The translations under genes were made by a program, and so were the position numbers. DNA of 64,000 bases from Rhodococcus rhodochrous (lineage in GTDB: Bacteria > Actinomycetota > Actinomycetes > Mycobacteriales > Mycobacteriaceae), in the NCBI RefSeq assembly GCF_900187265.1, contig NZ_LT906450.1:806001-870000 (forward strand), in the 5' to 3' direction. Positions 16,070 through 25,421 of this stretch are shown piece by piece. The notes under the pieces were generated by a model. The model had not been told where the DNA came from. It made no database searches and was given only the letters and a program-made list of their open reading frames with translations. The stretch's first letter is position 1; every line of letters begins with the position of its first letter.

Positions 16070-17713
16070 ATGGACGCTGACGTGATCGTGGTGGGGGCGG
16101 GACTCGCGGGGCTCGTGGCGGTCGGTGAACTGATCGACGCCGGTCGCAAGGTTCTGCTGGTCGATCAGGAGAACTCGAACAACATTGGCGGGCAGGCCTT
16201 CTGGTCGTTCGGCGGGTTGTTCTTCGTCGACAGTCCCGAACAGCGACGACTCGGGATCAAGGATTCCTACGAACTCGCCCTGCAGGACTGGATGGGCACC
16301 GCCGGCTTCGACCGCGAGATCGAGGACCGCTGGCCGCGGCGCTGGGCCCAGGCCTACGTCGAGTTCGCCGCGGGGGAGAAGCACGCCTGGCTGAAGCAGC
16401 GCGGGCTGAAGATCTTCCCGATGGTCAACTGGGCCGAACGCGGCGGATACGACGCTGCGGGGCACGGCAACTCGGTCCCGCGATTCCACATCACCTGGGG
16501 CACCGGTCCGGGCCTCGTCGAGATCTTCGAGCGCAAGCTTCGCGAAGGCGTCGAACGCGGTCTCGTCACGCTGAAGCACCGCCACCGGGTCGACGAACTC
16601 GTCGTCACCGACGGAGCCGCCACCGGTGTGCGCGGGGCGATCCTCGAACCCACCGACGCGGCGCGCGGCGTGGCGTCCTCCCGCGCCGTCGTCGGGGACT
16701 TCGAGTTCTCCGCCGGAGCCGTCATCGTGACCTCCGGCGGTATCGGCGGCAACTACGACCTCGTGAAGAAGAACTGGCCGAAGCGGATGGGGGAGCCGCC
16801 GAAGCACATGCTCAGTGGTGTGCCCGCGCACGTCGACGGCCGGATGCTCGAGATCACCGAGAAGGCCGGCGGGAGCATCGTCAACCGCGACCGCATGTGG
16901 CACTACACCGAGGGCATCACCAACTACGACCCGGTGTGGCCCGAGCACGGCATCCGTATCCTGCCCGGCCCGTCGTCGCTGTGGCTCGACGCCACCGGTA
17001 AGCGGTTGCCGGTGCCGTTGTTCCCCGGCTTCGACACGCTCGGCACCCTCGAGTACATCGTGAGCACGGGCTACGACCACACCTGGTTCGTGCTCGACCA
17101 GAAGATCATCGAGAAGGAGTTCGGGCTCTCCGGTTCCGAGCAGAACCCCGACCTCACCGGGCGCAGCCTCCGCCTGCTGCTGCAGCGGGTCAAGTCGGGT
17201 GCACCCGGACCGGTCGAGGCATTCAAGGAGCGCGGGGTCGACTTCGTCGTCCGCGACACGCTCGCCGATCTCGTCGCGGGCATGAACGAGCTCACCCCCG
17301 AGGCGCCGCTCGACTACGAGCAGGTGCGTTCGGTGGTCGAGGCCCGCGACCGCGAGATGGACAACAAGTACACCAAGGACCTGCAGGTCGCGGCGGTGCG
17401 CTCGGCGCGCGCCTACGCACCCGATCGCGTCGTCCGCATCGCGGCGCCGCACCGGATTCTCGACCCGAAGGCCGGGCCGCTCATCGCCGTGAAGCTGCAC
17501 CTGCTCACCCGCAAGACGCTCGGCGGGCTCGAGACCGACCTGTCCTCGCGCGTGCTGCGGTCGGACGGGTCGGTCTTCGACGGCCTCTTCGCGGCCGGTG
17601 AGGTCGCCGGATTCGGTGGCGGCGGCGTCCACGGCTACCGGTCGCTCGAGGGCACCTTCCTCGGCGGGTGCATCTTCTCGGGCCGGGCGGCGGGTCGCGC
17701 CGCCGCCCGCTGA
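16070..17713 (+). CDS. FAD-binding dehydrogenase (fumarate reductase/3-ketosteroid dehydrogenase superfamily)
   Basis: A 547-residue flavoprotein. The FAD-binding Rossmann motif VIVVGAGLAGLVAVGELIDAG occupies about residues 4-24, followed by SNNIGGQAFWSFGGLF and, at the C-terminus, LFAAGEVAGFGGGGVHGYRSLEG, which closes the FAD site. This matches the Rv0785 family of predicted FAD dehydrogenases, related to 3-ketosteroid-1-dehydrogenases. Key KstD tyrosines cannot be assigned by eye, so a steroid substrate is not claimed. ATG 16070 is chosen because TAATGT lies eight bases upstream (leaderless). The position before purSQ matches M. tuberculosis order. Confidence 0.88.
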   Translation: MDADVIVVGAGLAGLVAVGELIDAGRKVLLVDQENSNNIGGQAFWSFGGLFFVDSPEQRRLGIKDSYELALQDWMGTAGFDREIEDRWPRRWAQAYVEFAAGEKHAWLKQRGLKIFPMVNWAERGGYDAAGHGNSVPRFHITWGTGPGLVEIFERKLREGVERGLVTLKHRHRVDELVVTDGAATGVRGAILEPTDAARGVASSRAVVGDFEFSAGAVIVTSGGIGGNYDLVKKNWPKRMGEPPKHMLSGVPAHVDGRMLEITEKAGGSIVNRDRMWHYTEGITNYDPVWPEHGIRILPGPSSLWLDATGKRLPVPLFPGFDTLGTLEYIVSTGYDHTWFVLDQKIIEKEFGLSGSEQNPDLTGRSLRLLLQRVKSGAPGPVEAFKERGVDFVVRDTLADLVAGMNELTPEAPLDYEQVRSVVEARDREMDNKYTKDLQVAAVRSARAYAPDRVVRIAAPHRILDPKAGPLIAVKLHLLTRKTLGGLETDLSSRVLRSDGSVFDGLFAAGEVAGFGGGGVHGYRSLEGTFLGGCIFSGRAAGRAAAR

Positions 17714-17728
17714 ACCATCTCCGCAGCG

Positions 17729-18373
17729 TCAGACCTCGACGCCGTCCTCGTGCGGCAGCACGCGGAATTCGGTGCCCTCCGGCGCCATCTCGCTGTACCG
17801 GCCGTAGAAGATGCCGCGACCGTTGTCGTTGACGATGCCCTGGTGGATCGGCACGGCGACCCGCGGGTTCACCGCACGCAGGTAGTCGATCGCCTCCCAG
17901 ATCTTGAGCCACGGCGCGGTCGACGGCAGGGCCAGCACGTCGACGCGCTCGTGCGGGATGTACAGCGAGTCGCCGGGGTGCAGCAGCCGCGACGGATTCT
18001 CGTCGTCGCCGACGAGGAAGGCCGTGTTGTCGATGACGGGCATGTCGGGGTGGATCACCGCGTGCCGTCCGCCGGTGCCGCGCACGGTCAGCGAACCGAC
18101 CGAGAACGAGTCGCCGGGACGCACCGCGGTCCAGTCGCCGTCGAGCAGGTTCGCCGACTGCGGGTCGGAGAACAGCTGCGCTCCGGGATTGGCCTCGAGG
18201 AGCGCGGGCAGCCGGGTGGTGTCGGCGTGGTCGGGATGCTGGTGGGTCACGAGGATCGCGTCGAGTCCGGTGATGCCCTCGAACCCGTGGGAGAAATTTC
18301 CGGGGTCGAAAAGGAGCTTCGCGCCGAGGTGTTCGACGAGGATGCAGGAATGGCCGAAATGGGTCAGTTGCAT
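17729..18373 (-). CDS. MBL-fold metal-dependent hydrolase (UlaG-like)
   Basis: A 214-residue cytosolic hydrolase of the metallo-beta-lactamase fold. It begins MQLTHFGHSCILVE, characteristic of the UlaG-like subfamily, and carries the metal-binding motif LVTHQHPDHAD (HxHxDH, about residues 52-60) with later His and Asp ligands in GGRHAVIH and LHPGDSLY. The substrate is unknown. It is divergent from the F420-type oxidoreductase with only 30 bp between the starts, so the two promoters must overlap. It is convergent to the FAD dehydrogenase. Confidence 0.9.
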   Translation of the reverse strand: MQLTHFGHSCILVEHLGAKLLFDPGNFSHGFEGITGLDAILVTHQHPDHADTTRLPALLEANPGAQLFSDPQSANLLDGDWTAVRPGDSFSVGSLTVRGTGGRHAVIHPDMPVIDNTAFLVGDDENPSRLLHPGDSLYIPHERVDVLALPSTAPWLKIWEAIDYLRAVNPRVAVPIHQGIVNDNGRGIFYGRYSEMAPEGTEFRVLPHEDGVEV

Positions 18374-18403
18374 GTCGTCGAGTATGCCGTCGGAAGGAAC
18401 CCG

Positions 18404-19294
18404 ATGACCGACTACGGACAGGAACTCCGCTTCGGGAGCTTCCTCACGCCGTCCGCCGCCGATCCGGTGGGCGTCGTCGACCTCGCCCTGGTGTCGGAGC
18501 GTGCCGGACTCGACCTGGTGACGATCCAGGACCATCCCTACCAGCCGCGATTCCTCGACACCTGGACACTGCTCGGGTGGATCGCCGCGCGCACCACGAC
18601 CGTGACGGTCGCGCCCAACGTGGCGAACCTCCCCCTGCGCGGGCCGGTGATCCTCGCGCGGAGCGCGGCCTCGCTGGACCGGCTCAGCGGGGGTCGCGTC
18701 GAACTGGGTCTAGGGTCGGGGGCCTTCTGGGACGCCGTCGCCGCGAACGGCGGACCGCACCGCAGCCCCGGCGAGGCGGTCGACGCGCTGATCGAGGCGA
18801 TCGCTGTGATCCGCGCACTGTGGTCGGACGAGAAGGGCGCCGCCCGGATCGACGGCACGTACTACCACCTGACCGGCGCGAAGCGGGGCCCGTTCCCCGC
18901 GCACGATCTCGGTATCTGGCTCGGCGCCTACGGCAAGCGGATGCTCGACGTCACCGGTCGTTTCGCCGACGGGTGGCTGCCGAGTTCGTTCGCCGCCGGG
19001 CCCGAGAAGCTGGGGGAGATGAGCGCCCGCGTCGACGAGGGCGCGCACCGTGCCGGGCGTGATCCCGCCGCGATCCGCCGGCTCTACAACATCTCCGGCA
19101 CCTTCGCGGACACCGCGGACGGGTCGTTCCTGCACGGACCGCCCGAGGTGTGGGCCGAACAGCTCGCCGAACTGACCCTGCGGCACGGGACCAGCACCTT
19201 CGTTCTCGGCAGCGACGAGCAGCCCGACCTCGAACGTTTCGCCGGCGAGGTCGCGCCCCGCGTGCGCGAACTGGTTGCTGCGGAGCGGCGTTGA
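18404..19294 (+). CDS. LLM-class flavin-dependent oxidoreductase (F420-type)
   Basis: A 296-residue luciferase-like TIM-barrel oxidoreductase. Features are LRFGSFLTPSA at the start, ERAGLDLVTIQDHPYQPRFLDTW, TLLGWIAARTTTVTVAPNVANL, LDRLSGGRVELGLGSGAFWD and IWLGAYGKRMLDVTGRFADGW. Members in Mycobacteriales commonly use F420 rather than FMN, which is likely here but not provable. ATG 18404 is preceded by GGAAGGAAC. It stands alone upstream of the purSQ promoter and divergent from the MBL hydrolase. Confidence 0.88.
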   Translation: MTDYGQELRFGSFLTPSAADPVGVVDLALVSERAGLDLVTIQDHPYQPRFLDTWTLLGWIAARTTTVTVAPNVANLPLRGPVILARSAASLDRLSGGRVELGLGSGAFWDAVAANGGPHRSPGEAVDALIEAIAVIRALWSDEKGAARIDGTYYHLTGAKRGPFPAHDLGIWLGAYGKRMLDVTGRFADGWLPSSFAAGPEKLGEMSARVDEGAHRAGRDPAAIRRLYNISGTFADTADGSFLHGPPEVWAEQLAELTLRHGTSTFVLGSDEQPDLERFAGEVAPRVRELVAAERR

Positions 19295-19359
19295 ACGGGC
19301 GTGACAGGTCTCGCACGAGAGGGACCTCGGCCGATGCCCGTCCCGGTGGCCACGGCCGG

Positions 19360-19365
19360 TAAACT
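19360..19365 (+). promoter_or_regulatory. Probable -10 box of purSQ
   Basis: TAAACT about 55 bases before the purS GTG, in the gap between the oxidoreductase and purS. No convincing -35 is seen, as is usual in this group. The resulting leader of roughly 48 bases contains the GAGGAG ribosome-binding site of purS. Confidence 0.4.
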
Positions 19366-19420
19366 GCTGGATGTCCGGTGTCCGTCCCCGGGCGCCAGCA
19401 CTACTACCGAGGAGCAGCAC

Positions 19421-19666
19421 GTGGCGCGTGTCGTCGTCGAAGTCATGCCCAAAGCCGAGATTCTCGACCCCCAGGGTCAGGCCATCACCGGGGCGCTGTC
19501 GCGGCTGGGCTTCGCGGGCGTGACCGACGTCCGTCAGGGCAAGCGTTTCGAGCTCGAGGTCGACGGCAGCGTCGGCGACGAGGAGCTCGAGAAGATCGCC
19601 GAGTCGTTGCTCGCCAACACGGTGATCGAGGACTGGGCCATCCGGCGGATCGACGGTGACGCATGA
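19421..19666 (+). CDS. purS: Phosphoribosylformylglycinamidine synthase subunit PurS
   Basis: An 81-residue structural subunit that joins PurL and PurQ into the FGAM synthase complex of de novo purine synthesis. The family pattern is clear: [38 protein letters not shown] and a C-terminal [11 protein letters not shown]. The GTG start follows GAGGAG at a proper distance. The stop overlaps purQ as ATGA, so the two are translationally coupled. PurL is encoded separately at 23140, as in mycobacteria. Confidence 0.96.
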   Translation: MARVVVEVMPKAEILDPQGQAITGALSRLGFAGVTDVRQGKRFELEVDGSVGDEELEKIAESLLANTVIEDWAIRRIDGDA

Positions 19667-20340
19667 GCGCACGCATCGGAGTCATCACCTTCCCGGGCAC
19701 GCTCGACGATGTCGACGCCTCCCGCGCGGTGAAGCTTGCCGGTGGTGAGGCCGTGAGCCTGTGGCACGGGGACGCCGACCTCAAGAACGTCGACGCGGTG
19801 ATCGTGCCCGGCGGCTTCTCCTACGGCGACTACCTGCGCTGCGGTGCCATCGCCCGGTTCTCGCCGGTGATGGGCAAGGTCGTCGAGGCCGCTCAGAAGG
19901 GCATGCCCGTCCTCGGTATCTGCAACGGCTTCCAGGTGCTGTGCGAGGCGGGTCTGCTGCCCGGCGCGCTCACCCGCAACGCCGGTCTGCACTTCGTCTG
20001 CCGCGACGAGTGGCTGAAGGTCGAGTCGAACACCACCGCGTGGACCTCGCGCTACGAGGCCGGCGCCGAGATCCTCATCCCGCTCAAGTCGGGTGAGGGC
20101 CGCTACCAGGCATCGGAGAAGGTGCTCGACGAACTCGAGGGTGAGGGTCGCGTGGTGTTCCGCTTCGCGGGCGACAACCCGAACGGTTCGCAGCGCGGCA
20201 TCGCCGGCATCTCCTCGGCGAACGGCCGGGTCGTCGGTCTCATGCCGCACCCGGAGCACGCCACCGAGGCGCTCACCGGCCCCAGCGACGACGGACTCGG
20301 CATGTTCTACAGCGTGCTGGACGCGGTCGTCAACGCGTGA
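19663..20340 (+). CDS. purQ: Phosphoribosylformylglycinamidine synthase subunit PurQ
   Basis: A 225-residue class I glutamine amidotransferase subunit of the three-part FGAM synthase; it releases ammonia for PurL. The nucleophile Cys is in [15 protein letters not shown] (near residue 87), and the His and Glu of the triad lie in [12 protein letters not shown] near the C-terminus. [16 protein letters not shown] is typical of PurQ. It overlaps purS by 4 bp. A strong hairpin at 20361-20400 ends the transcript. Confidence 0.97.
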   Translation: MSARIGVITFPGTLDDVDASRAVKLAGGEAVSLWHGDADLKNVDAVIVPGGFSYGDYLRCGAIARFSPVMGKVVEAAQKGMPVLGICNGFQVLCEAGLLPGALTRNAGLHFVCRDEWLKVESNTTAWTSRYEAGAEILIPLKSGEGRYQASEKVLDELEGEGRVVFRFAGDNPNGSQRGIAGISSANGRVVGLMPHPEHATEALTGPSDDGLGMFYSVLDAVVNA

Positions 20341-20360
20341 CCGTCTGACCGGAACTTCCG

Positions 20361-20400
20361 GCGAAGCCCCATCGACTCTCCCGTGTCGGTGGGGCTTCGC
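20361..20400 (+). terminator. Terminator after purSQ
   Basis: A hairpin with arms GCGAAGCCCC and GGGGCTTCGC and an inner pairing CGAC/GTCG, 20 bases after the purQ stop. The rest of 20341-20671 contains no gene I can support: no frame there has family features or a credible start. Confidence 0.75.
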
Positions 20401-20671
20401 TCGTTCCGGGTTCGATGGATCCCGAACTCGAAGTCCCGGAACAGGAGAGACGGAACGAGGGACCCCGCCACCGTCCCGATCGGCTGCGGAATCCCTCGTC
20501 CCTACAACCCGGAGCTCGACCCCCCGATCAAGTCCCGGGCGCGATGTCGTCGTCATCCCCCATGCGCGACATCGCGGATCAGTCTGCCGGAGCCGAGTGG
20601 GCCTGTCCTGAGTAGGACTACCCAAATCGGGCCCCTCCATCGATGGGGCGTTGCGTGTCGGTCCCCGGCGG

Positions 20672-20677
20672 TACCGT
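20672..20677 (+). promoter_or_regulatory. -10 box of the VOC gene (leaderless)
   Basis: TACCGT six bases before ATG 20684. The spacing implies a leaderless transcript, and no Shine-Dalgarno sequence precedes the ATG. This supports the short start over the longer upstream frame. Confidence 0.45.
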
Positions 20678-20683
20678 CGCGTC

Positions 20684-21034
20684 ATGACAGCGACCATCGC
20701 GATGATCACCTTCGACACCACCGATCCGGCTCCGCTCGCGACGTGGTGGGCCGAGCGTACGGGCGGCCGCATCGAGCAGGAGAACGACGGCTGGTTCGTC
20801 ATCGTCGCCCTGCCCCAGGGCATCCGGCTCGGTTTCCAGAAGGTGTCCGATCCGACACCCGGCAAGAACCGCGTGCACCTCGATCTCACCGCTCCCGATC
20901 TCGACGCCGAGGTCGAGCGCTTCGTGCAGGCCGGCGCGAAGGAGGTCCACCGCGAGAACATGGGCGACGACTTCCGCTGGGTGACGCTCGCCGACCCCCA
21001 GGGCAACCTGTTCTGCGTCGCCGAGGGCCACTGA
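20684..21034 (+). CDS. VOC-family (glyoxalase/bleomycin-resistance fold) protein
   Basis: A 116-residue single VOC module pair. It starts ATIAMITFDTTDPAPLATWW, typical of the Glyoxalase_6 group. IRLGFQKV, KNRVHLDLTAPDLDAEVERF (with a metal-site His in RVHLDL) and LADPQGNLFCVAEGH at the end follow the repeated beta-alpha-beta-beta-beta pattern. Substrate and metal use are unknown. It is a single gene between the purSQ terminator and apeB. Confidence 0.85.
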   Translation: MTATIAMITFDTTDPAPLATWWAERTGGRIEQENDGWFVIVALPQGIRLGFQKVSDPTPGKNRVHLDLTAPDLDAEVERFVQAGAKEVHRENMGDDFRWVTLADPQGNLFCVAEGH

Positions 21035-21105
21035 GCTCGGCGCGGAGAGAGCGGGGCGACTCTTTCGGTCAGCACTCCCACTGTCCGTGATGCGAAGATG
21101 CAGTC

Positions 21106-22401
21106 ATGTCTTCCACGCGTGCCGATGCTCGGGGTCTCTGTAATTTCGTCGACCTGTCGCCGTCGCCGTTCCACGTCTGCGCCACCGTCGCCGCGGCGCT
21201 GACCGAAGCGGGCTTCGCCGAACTGCACGAGCAGCAGGCCTGGCCCTCCGAACCGGGACGCTTCTTCCTGGTGCGCGGCGGGTCGCTGATCGCGTGGAGC
21301 ACCGAGGGTGTCGCCGACGATCCGGCCGCGCCCTTCCGCATCGTCGGTGGGCACACCGACAGCCCCAACCTGCGGGTCAAGCAGCATCCCGACCTCACGT
21401 CGGCGGGCTGGCGGATGGTGGGGCTCGAACCGTACGGCGGTGCGTGGCTCAACTCGTGGCTCGACCGCGACCTCGGGATCTCCGGGCGCTTCACCGTGCG
21501 CGCGGGGGAGACGACCGAGGACGTCCTCGTCCGCGTCGACGCGCCGGTCCTGCGGGTCCCGCAGCTCGCCATCCACCTGTCCGAGGACCGCAAGGGCGTC
21601 CAGCTCGACCCGCAGCGCCACGTGAACGGCGTCTGGGGGATCGGCACCGAACCGCGCTCGTTCATCGCGTGGGTCGCCGAGCAGCACGGTATCGACCCGG
21701 GCGCGGTGCTCGGCTGGGAGCTGATGACCCACGACCTTGCGCCGAGCGCGGTCGTCGGGCCGGGCCGCGACCTGGTCAGCGCTCCGCGTCTCGACAACCA
21801 GGGCACCTGCTACGCCGGACTGCACGCCCTGCTCGACGCCGCGGAGCACGTCGCAGCTCACGGTGGCCCGATGCCGCTCCTCGCCCTGTTCGACCACGAG
21901 GAGGTCGGCAGCATGTCCGACCGCGGCGCCTTCTCGGAACTGCTCAACACCGTCCTCGAACGGATCGTCCTGATCCGGGGCGGCAGTCGCGAGGAGTTCC
22001 TCCGCGCTCGCGCCGGCTCGATCGTCGCGTCGGGCGACATGGCGCATGCCACGCACCCCAACTATCCCGAGCGGCACGAACCCGCGCACCGCATCGCGGT
22101 GAACGGCGGACCGGTCCTGAAGGTGAACCAGAACCTGCGGTACGCGAGCGACGCGACCGGAGCCGGAGCCTTCGCGCTGGCGTGCGAGCAGGCGGGAGTT
22201 CCGTTGCAGCGGTACGTGCACCGCGCCGACCTGCCGTGCGGCTCGACGATCGGCCCGATCACCGCGTCGAGGACCGGCATCACGACCGTCGACGTCGGCG
22301 CCCCACAACTCGCCATGCACTCGGCGCGCGAGTTCATGGGCGCGGACGACGTGACGAGCTATGCGCAGGCCCTGACCGCTTTCCTGACCCCGGCATCGTG
22401 A
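21106..22401 (+). CDS. apeB: M18-family aminopeptidase
   Basis: A 431-residue cytosolic metallo-aminopeptidase, full length for the family. Zinc-binding and catalytic motifs are visible: [15 protein letters not shown] (first His/Asp), [30 protein letters not shown] (Glu pair), [18 protein letters not shown] and the C-terminal [16 protein letters not shown] (last His). The mycobacterial orthologue is Rv0800 (pepC/apeB), placed similarly before purL. The ATG begins [14 protein letters not shown]. The Uma2 gene starts 80 bp downstream. Confidence 0.95.
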   Translation: MSSTRADARGLCNFVDLSPSPFHVCATVAAALTEAGFAELHEQQAWPSEPGRFFLVRGGSLIAWSTEGVADDPAAPFRIVGGHTDSPNLRVKQHPDLTSAGWRMVGLEPYGGAWLNSWLDRDLGISGRFTVRAGETTEDVLVRVDAPVLRVPQLAIHLSEDRKGVQLDPQRHVNGVWGIGTEPRSFIAWVAEQHGIDPGAVLGWELMTHDLAPSAVVGPGRDLVSAPRLDNQGTCYAGLHALLDAAEHVAAHGGPMPLLALFDHEEVGSMSDRGAFSELLNTVLERIVLIRGGSREEFLRARAGSIVASGDMAHATHPNYPERHEPAHRIAVNGGPVLKVNQNLRYASDATGAGAFALACEQAGVPLQRYVHRADLPCGSTIGPITASRTGITTVDVGAPQLAMHSAREFMGADDVTSYAQALTAFLTPAS

Positions 22402-22481
22402 CCGCGTTCGCCCGCCCCGAAGCACCCGCCGGTGACACACTGAAGACGGTCGTGTCCGGTCGGAGAGAACGGGGGAATGCA

Positions 22482-23072
22482 GTGGACGTCCCGTCCTACC
22501 CCGATCATCTGCTGTCCCTCGCCGAGTGGTCTGCCCTGCCCGAATCCGACGGGCACCACGTGGAGGTGTGCGAGGGTGTCCTCGTCGCCGCGCCCGCGCC
22601 GGGAGCGGCACACGATCACGCCGCAGTGACCCTGGCGTTGCTCCTCGACGAGAAGTTGCCCGACGAGTGGTGCGCGCTCGGCGGCGTCGAGGTGCTGGTC
22701 GCGGAGAAGCCGTTGACCGTGCGGTGCCCCGACGTGATCGTCGTGGGACGCTCCCTCGTCGACGCCGACCCCGATCGGGCGCCGATCTCCGAGGTGAAGC
22801 TGGTCGTGGAGGTCACCGTCGACGGCACGGCCCGCACCGACCGGGTCACGAAGTTCTCCGAATATGCGGAGGCCGGCGTCCCGCAGTACTGGATCGTCGA
22901 TCTCGGCGGGCCGCCGGTGATCGCCACCTTCACGCTCGTCGACGGGTGGTACCGATTCGACGGGGAGCACTCGGGCACCGTCACCCTCGATGCGCTGGGC
23001 ACCGAGGTGGCCGTCACACCGTCGGAGCTCGTGCCCGCACCGGTGAACCCCGTCGCGCCTGCGCAGCGATAG
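22482..23072 (+). CDS. Uma2-family (DUF820) putative endonuclease
   Basis: A 196-residue protein of the PD-(D/E)XK-like Uma2 family. [20 protein letters not shown] matches the family start, [12 protein letters not shown] contains the central Asp, and [20 protein letters not shown] holds the E-V/E-x-K type catalytic strand, followed by [17 protein letters not shown]. Nuclease activity is predicted from fold, and its biological role is unknown. The family is most numerous in cyanobacteria and filamentous actinobacteria. GTG 22482 has GGGGGAA upstream. It sits between apeB and purL. Confidence 0.85.
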   Translation: MDVPSYPDHLLSLAEWSALPESDGHHVEVCEGVLVAAPAPGAAHDHAAVTLALLLDEKLPDEWCALGGVEVLVAEKPLTVRCPDVIVVGRSLVDADPDRAPISEVKLVVEVTVDGTARTDRVTKFSEYAEAGVPQYWIVDLGGPPVIATFTLVDGWYRFDGEHSGTVTLDALGTEVAVTPSELVPAPVNPVAPAQR

Positions 23073-23139
23073 ACTGATCCGCGGCAGTTCCCGTCCGGCC
23101 TGCCGTTTTCGATCCCAGAGTGAAGGGACCCGACGCCCA

Positions 23140-25419
23140 GTGTCACCGCACGTGGATACCGTCTCCCACGCCGCCGAAACCCCCGACGCCGCTCAGCCCT
23201 ATCGGGAGCTGGGTCTGAAGGAAGACGAGTACACCCGGATCAAGGAGATCCTGGGCCGTCGCCCCACCGACGCCGAACTCGCCATGTACTCGGTGATGTG
23301 GTCCGAGCACTGCTCCTACAAGTCGTCGAAGGTGCACCTGCGCTACTTCGGCGAGACCACCACCGACGAGATGCGCGAGTCGATGCTCGCCGGCATCGGT
23401 GAGAACGCCGGTGTCGTCGACATCGGCGACGGCTGGGCCGTCACCTTCAAGGTCGAGTCGCACAACCATCCGTCGTACATCGAGCCGTACCAGGGCGCCG
23501 CGACCGGCGTGGGCGGCATCGTCCGCGACATCATGGCCATGGGCGCCCGCCCGATCGCCGTGATGGACCAGCTCCGCTTCGGCGCGGCCGATCACCCCGA
23601 CACCCGTCGCGTCGTCGACGGTGTCGTGCGCGGTGTCGGCGGCTACGGCAACTCCCTGGGTCTGCCCAACGTCGGTGGCGAGACCGTCTTCGACGCCTCC
23701 TACCAGGGCAACCCGCTCGTGAACGCGCTGTGCGCGGGTGCGATGCGCGTGGAGGACCTGCACCTCGCCCACGCTTCCGGCACGGGTAACAAGGTCATCC
23801 TGTTCGGCGCCCGCACCGGTCTCGACGGCATCGGCGGCGTGTCCGTTCTCGCCTCCGAGACCTTCGACGACAGCGCCGGTGGTCGCCCCAAGAAGCTTCC
23901 GAGCGTGCAGGTGGGCGACCCCTTCACCGAGAAGGTGCTCATCGAGTGCTGCCTCGACCTCTACCGCGAGAAGCTCGTCGTCGGCATCCAGGACCTCGGC
24001 GGCGCCGGTCTGTCCTGCGCGACGTCCGAGCTCGCCGCCGCCGGCGACGGTGGCATGCACATCAACCTCGAGCGTGTCCCGACGCGCGCGAAGGGCATGA
24101 CCCCGGCCGAGGTGCTGTCCTCGGAGTCGCAGGAACGCATGTGCGCGGTCGTCACGCCCGACAACGTCGACGCCTTCATGGACGTCTGCAAGAAGTGGGA
24201 CGTCCTGGCCACCGTCATCGGTGAGGTCACCGACGGCGACCACCTCGTCATCGACTGGCACGGCGAGACCGTCGTCGACGTGCCGCCGCGCACGGTCGCG
24301 CACGAGGGCCCGGTCTACGAGCGTCCCGTCGAGCGTCCGGCCTCGCAGGACGCGCTGATCGCGAACACCACCGCCGGTCTGAAGCGTCCGGAGACCGCCG
24401 ACGAGCTGCGCGAGACGCTGCTGAAGATGCTCGCGTCGCCGGCGCTGTGCAGCCGCAAGTGGATCACCGAGCAGTACGACCGCTACGTGCGCGGCAACAC
24501 TGTGCTCGCCGAGAACGCCGACGCTGGTGTGGTCCGCATCGACGAGGAGACCGGCCGCGGCATCGCGCTCGCGACCGACGCCTCGGGCCGCTACACGCAG
24601 CTCGATCCGTACGCGGGCGCCCAGCTCGCCCTCGCCGAGGCCTACCGCAACGTCGCCGTCACCGGCTCGACGCCGAAGGCCGTCTCGAACTGCCTGAACT
24701 TCGGTTCGCCCGAGGATCCGGGCGTGATGTGGCAGTTCCAGCAGGCCGTGCGCGGCCTCGCGGACGGCTGCGCGAAGCTCGGCATCCCCGTCACCGGCGG
24801 CAACGTCAGCTTCTACAACCAGACCGGCGCCACCGCGATCCTGCCGACCCCGGTCGTCGCCGTGCTCGGTGTGATCGACGACGTGCACCGCCGCATCCCC
24901 ACCGGCATCGGCCTCGAGCCGGGCGAGACGCTGATCCTGCTCGGTGAGACCCGCGACGAGTTCGACGGCTCCATCTGGGCGCAGGTCGAGCACGACCATC
25001 TCGGTGGTGTCCCGCCGAAGGTCGATCTCGACCGTGAGCGGCTGCTGTCGGAGATCCTCACCGCCGGTTCGCGCGACGGCCTGATCTCCGCCGCGCACGA
25101 CCTGTCCGAGGGTGGCCTCGCGCAGGCCGTCGTCGAGGCCGCGCTCGCGGGTGAGACCGGCTGCCGCGTGCTGATCCCCGAGGGCGCCGATCCGTTCGTG
25201 ACGCTGTTCTCCGAGTCGGCCGGCCGCGTGCTCGTGGCCGTACCGCGCACCGAGGAGTCGCGCTTCACCGGTATGTGCACCGCACGCAACATGCCGTGGG
25301 TGCGCATCGGTGTCGTCGACGAGGGATCCGACTCCGTCGAGGTCCAGGGCCTGTTCTCGATCCCCATGACCGAGCTGCGCGAGGTGTGGGAAGGGACCCT
25401 GCCTGCCCTGTTCGGGTAA
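23140..25419 (+). CDS. purL: Phosphoribosylformylglycinamidine synthase subunit PurL (small type)
   Basis: A 759-residue synthetase subunit that uses ATP and PurQ-derived ammonia to make FGAM. Its length identifies the small PurL that needs PurS and PurQ, both encoded at 19.4-20.3 kb. Family motifs include [15 protein letters not shown] (about residues 49-63), [38 protein letters not shown] and the late [15 protein letters not shown]. The GTG start has AAGGGACCC upstream. Two bases after its stop the membrane hydrolase gene begins, indicating cotranscription. Confidence 0.97.
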   Translation: MSPHVDTVSHAAETPDAAQPYRELGLKEDEYTRIKEILGRRPTDAELAMYSVMWSEHCSYKSSKVHLRYFGETTTDEMRESMLAGIGENAGVVDIGDGWAVTFKVESHNHPSYIEPYQGAATGVGGIVRDIMAMGARPIAVMDQLRFGAADHPDTRRVVDGVVRGVGGYGNSLGLPNVGGETVFDASYQGNPLVNALCAGAMRVEDLHLAHASGTGNKVILFGARTGLDGIGGVSVLASETFDDSAGGRPKKLPSVQVGDPFTEKVLIECCLDLYREKLVVGIQDLGGAGLSCATSELAAAGDGGMHINLERVPTRAKGMTPAEVLSSESQERMCAVVTPDNVDAFMDVCKKWDVLATVIGEVTDGDHLVIDWHGETVVDVPPRTVAHEGPVYERPVERPASQDALIANTTAGLKRPETADELRETLLKMLASPALCSRKWITEQYDRYVRGNTVLAENADAGVVRIDEETGRGIALATDASGRYTQLDPYAGAQLALAEAYRNVAVTGSTPKAVSNCLNFGSPEDPGVMWQFQQAVRGLADGCAKLGIPVTGGNVSFYNQTGATAILPTPVVAVLGVIDDVHRRIPTGIGLEPGETLILLGETRDEFDGSIWAQVEHDHLGGVPPKVDLDRERLLSEILTAGSRDGLISAAHDLSEGGLAQAVVEAALAGETGCRVLIPEGADPFVTLFSESAGRVLVAVPRTEESRFTGMCTARNMPWVRIGVVDEGSDSVEVQGLFSIPMTELREVWEGTLPALFG

Positions 25420-25421
25420 CC

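Noticed and set aside
20401-20671. Open frames in the spacer between purQ and the VOC gene
   Set aside because: They start inside or beside the purSQ terminator, lack ribosome-binding sites and have no recognisable features.
19534-22611. Reverse-strand open frame of 1,025 codons across purSQ and apeB
   Set aside because: Same artefact of high GC at third codon positions; it is antisense to purS, purQ, the VOC gene and apeB, with no family features.
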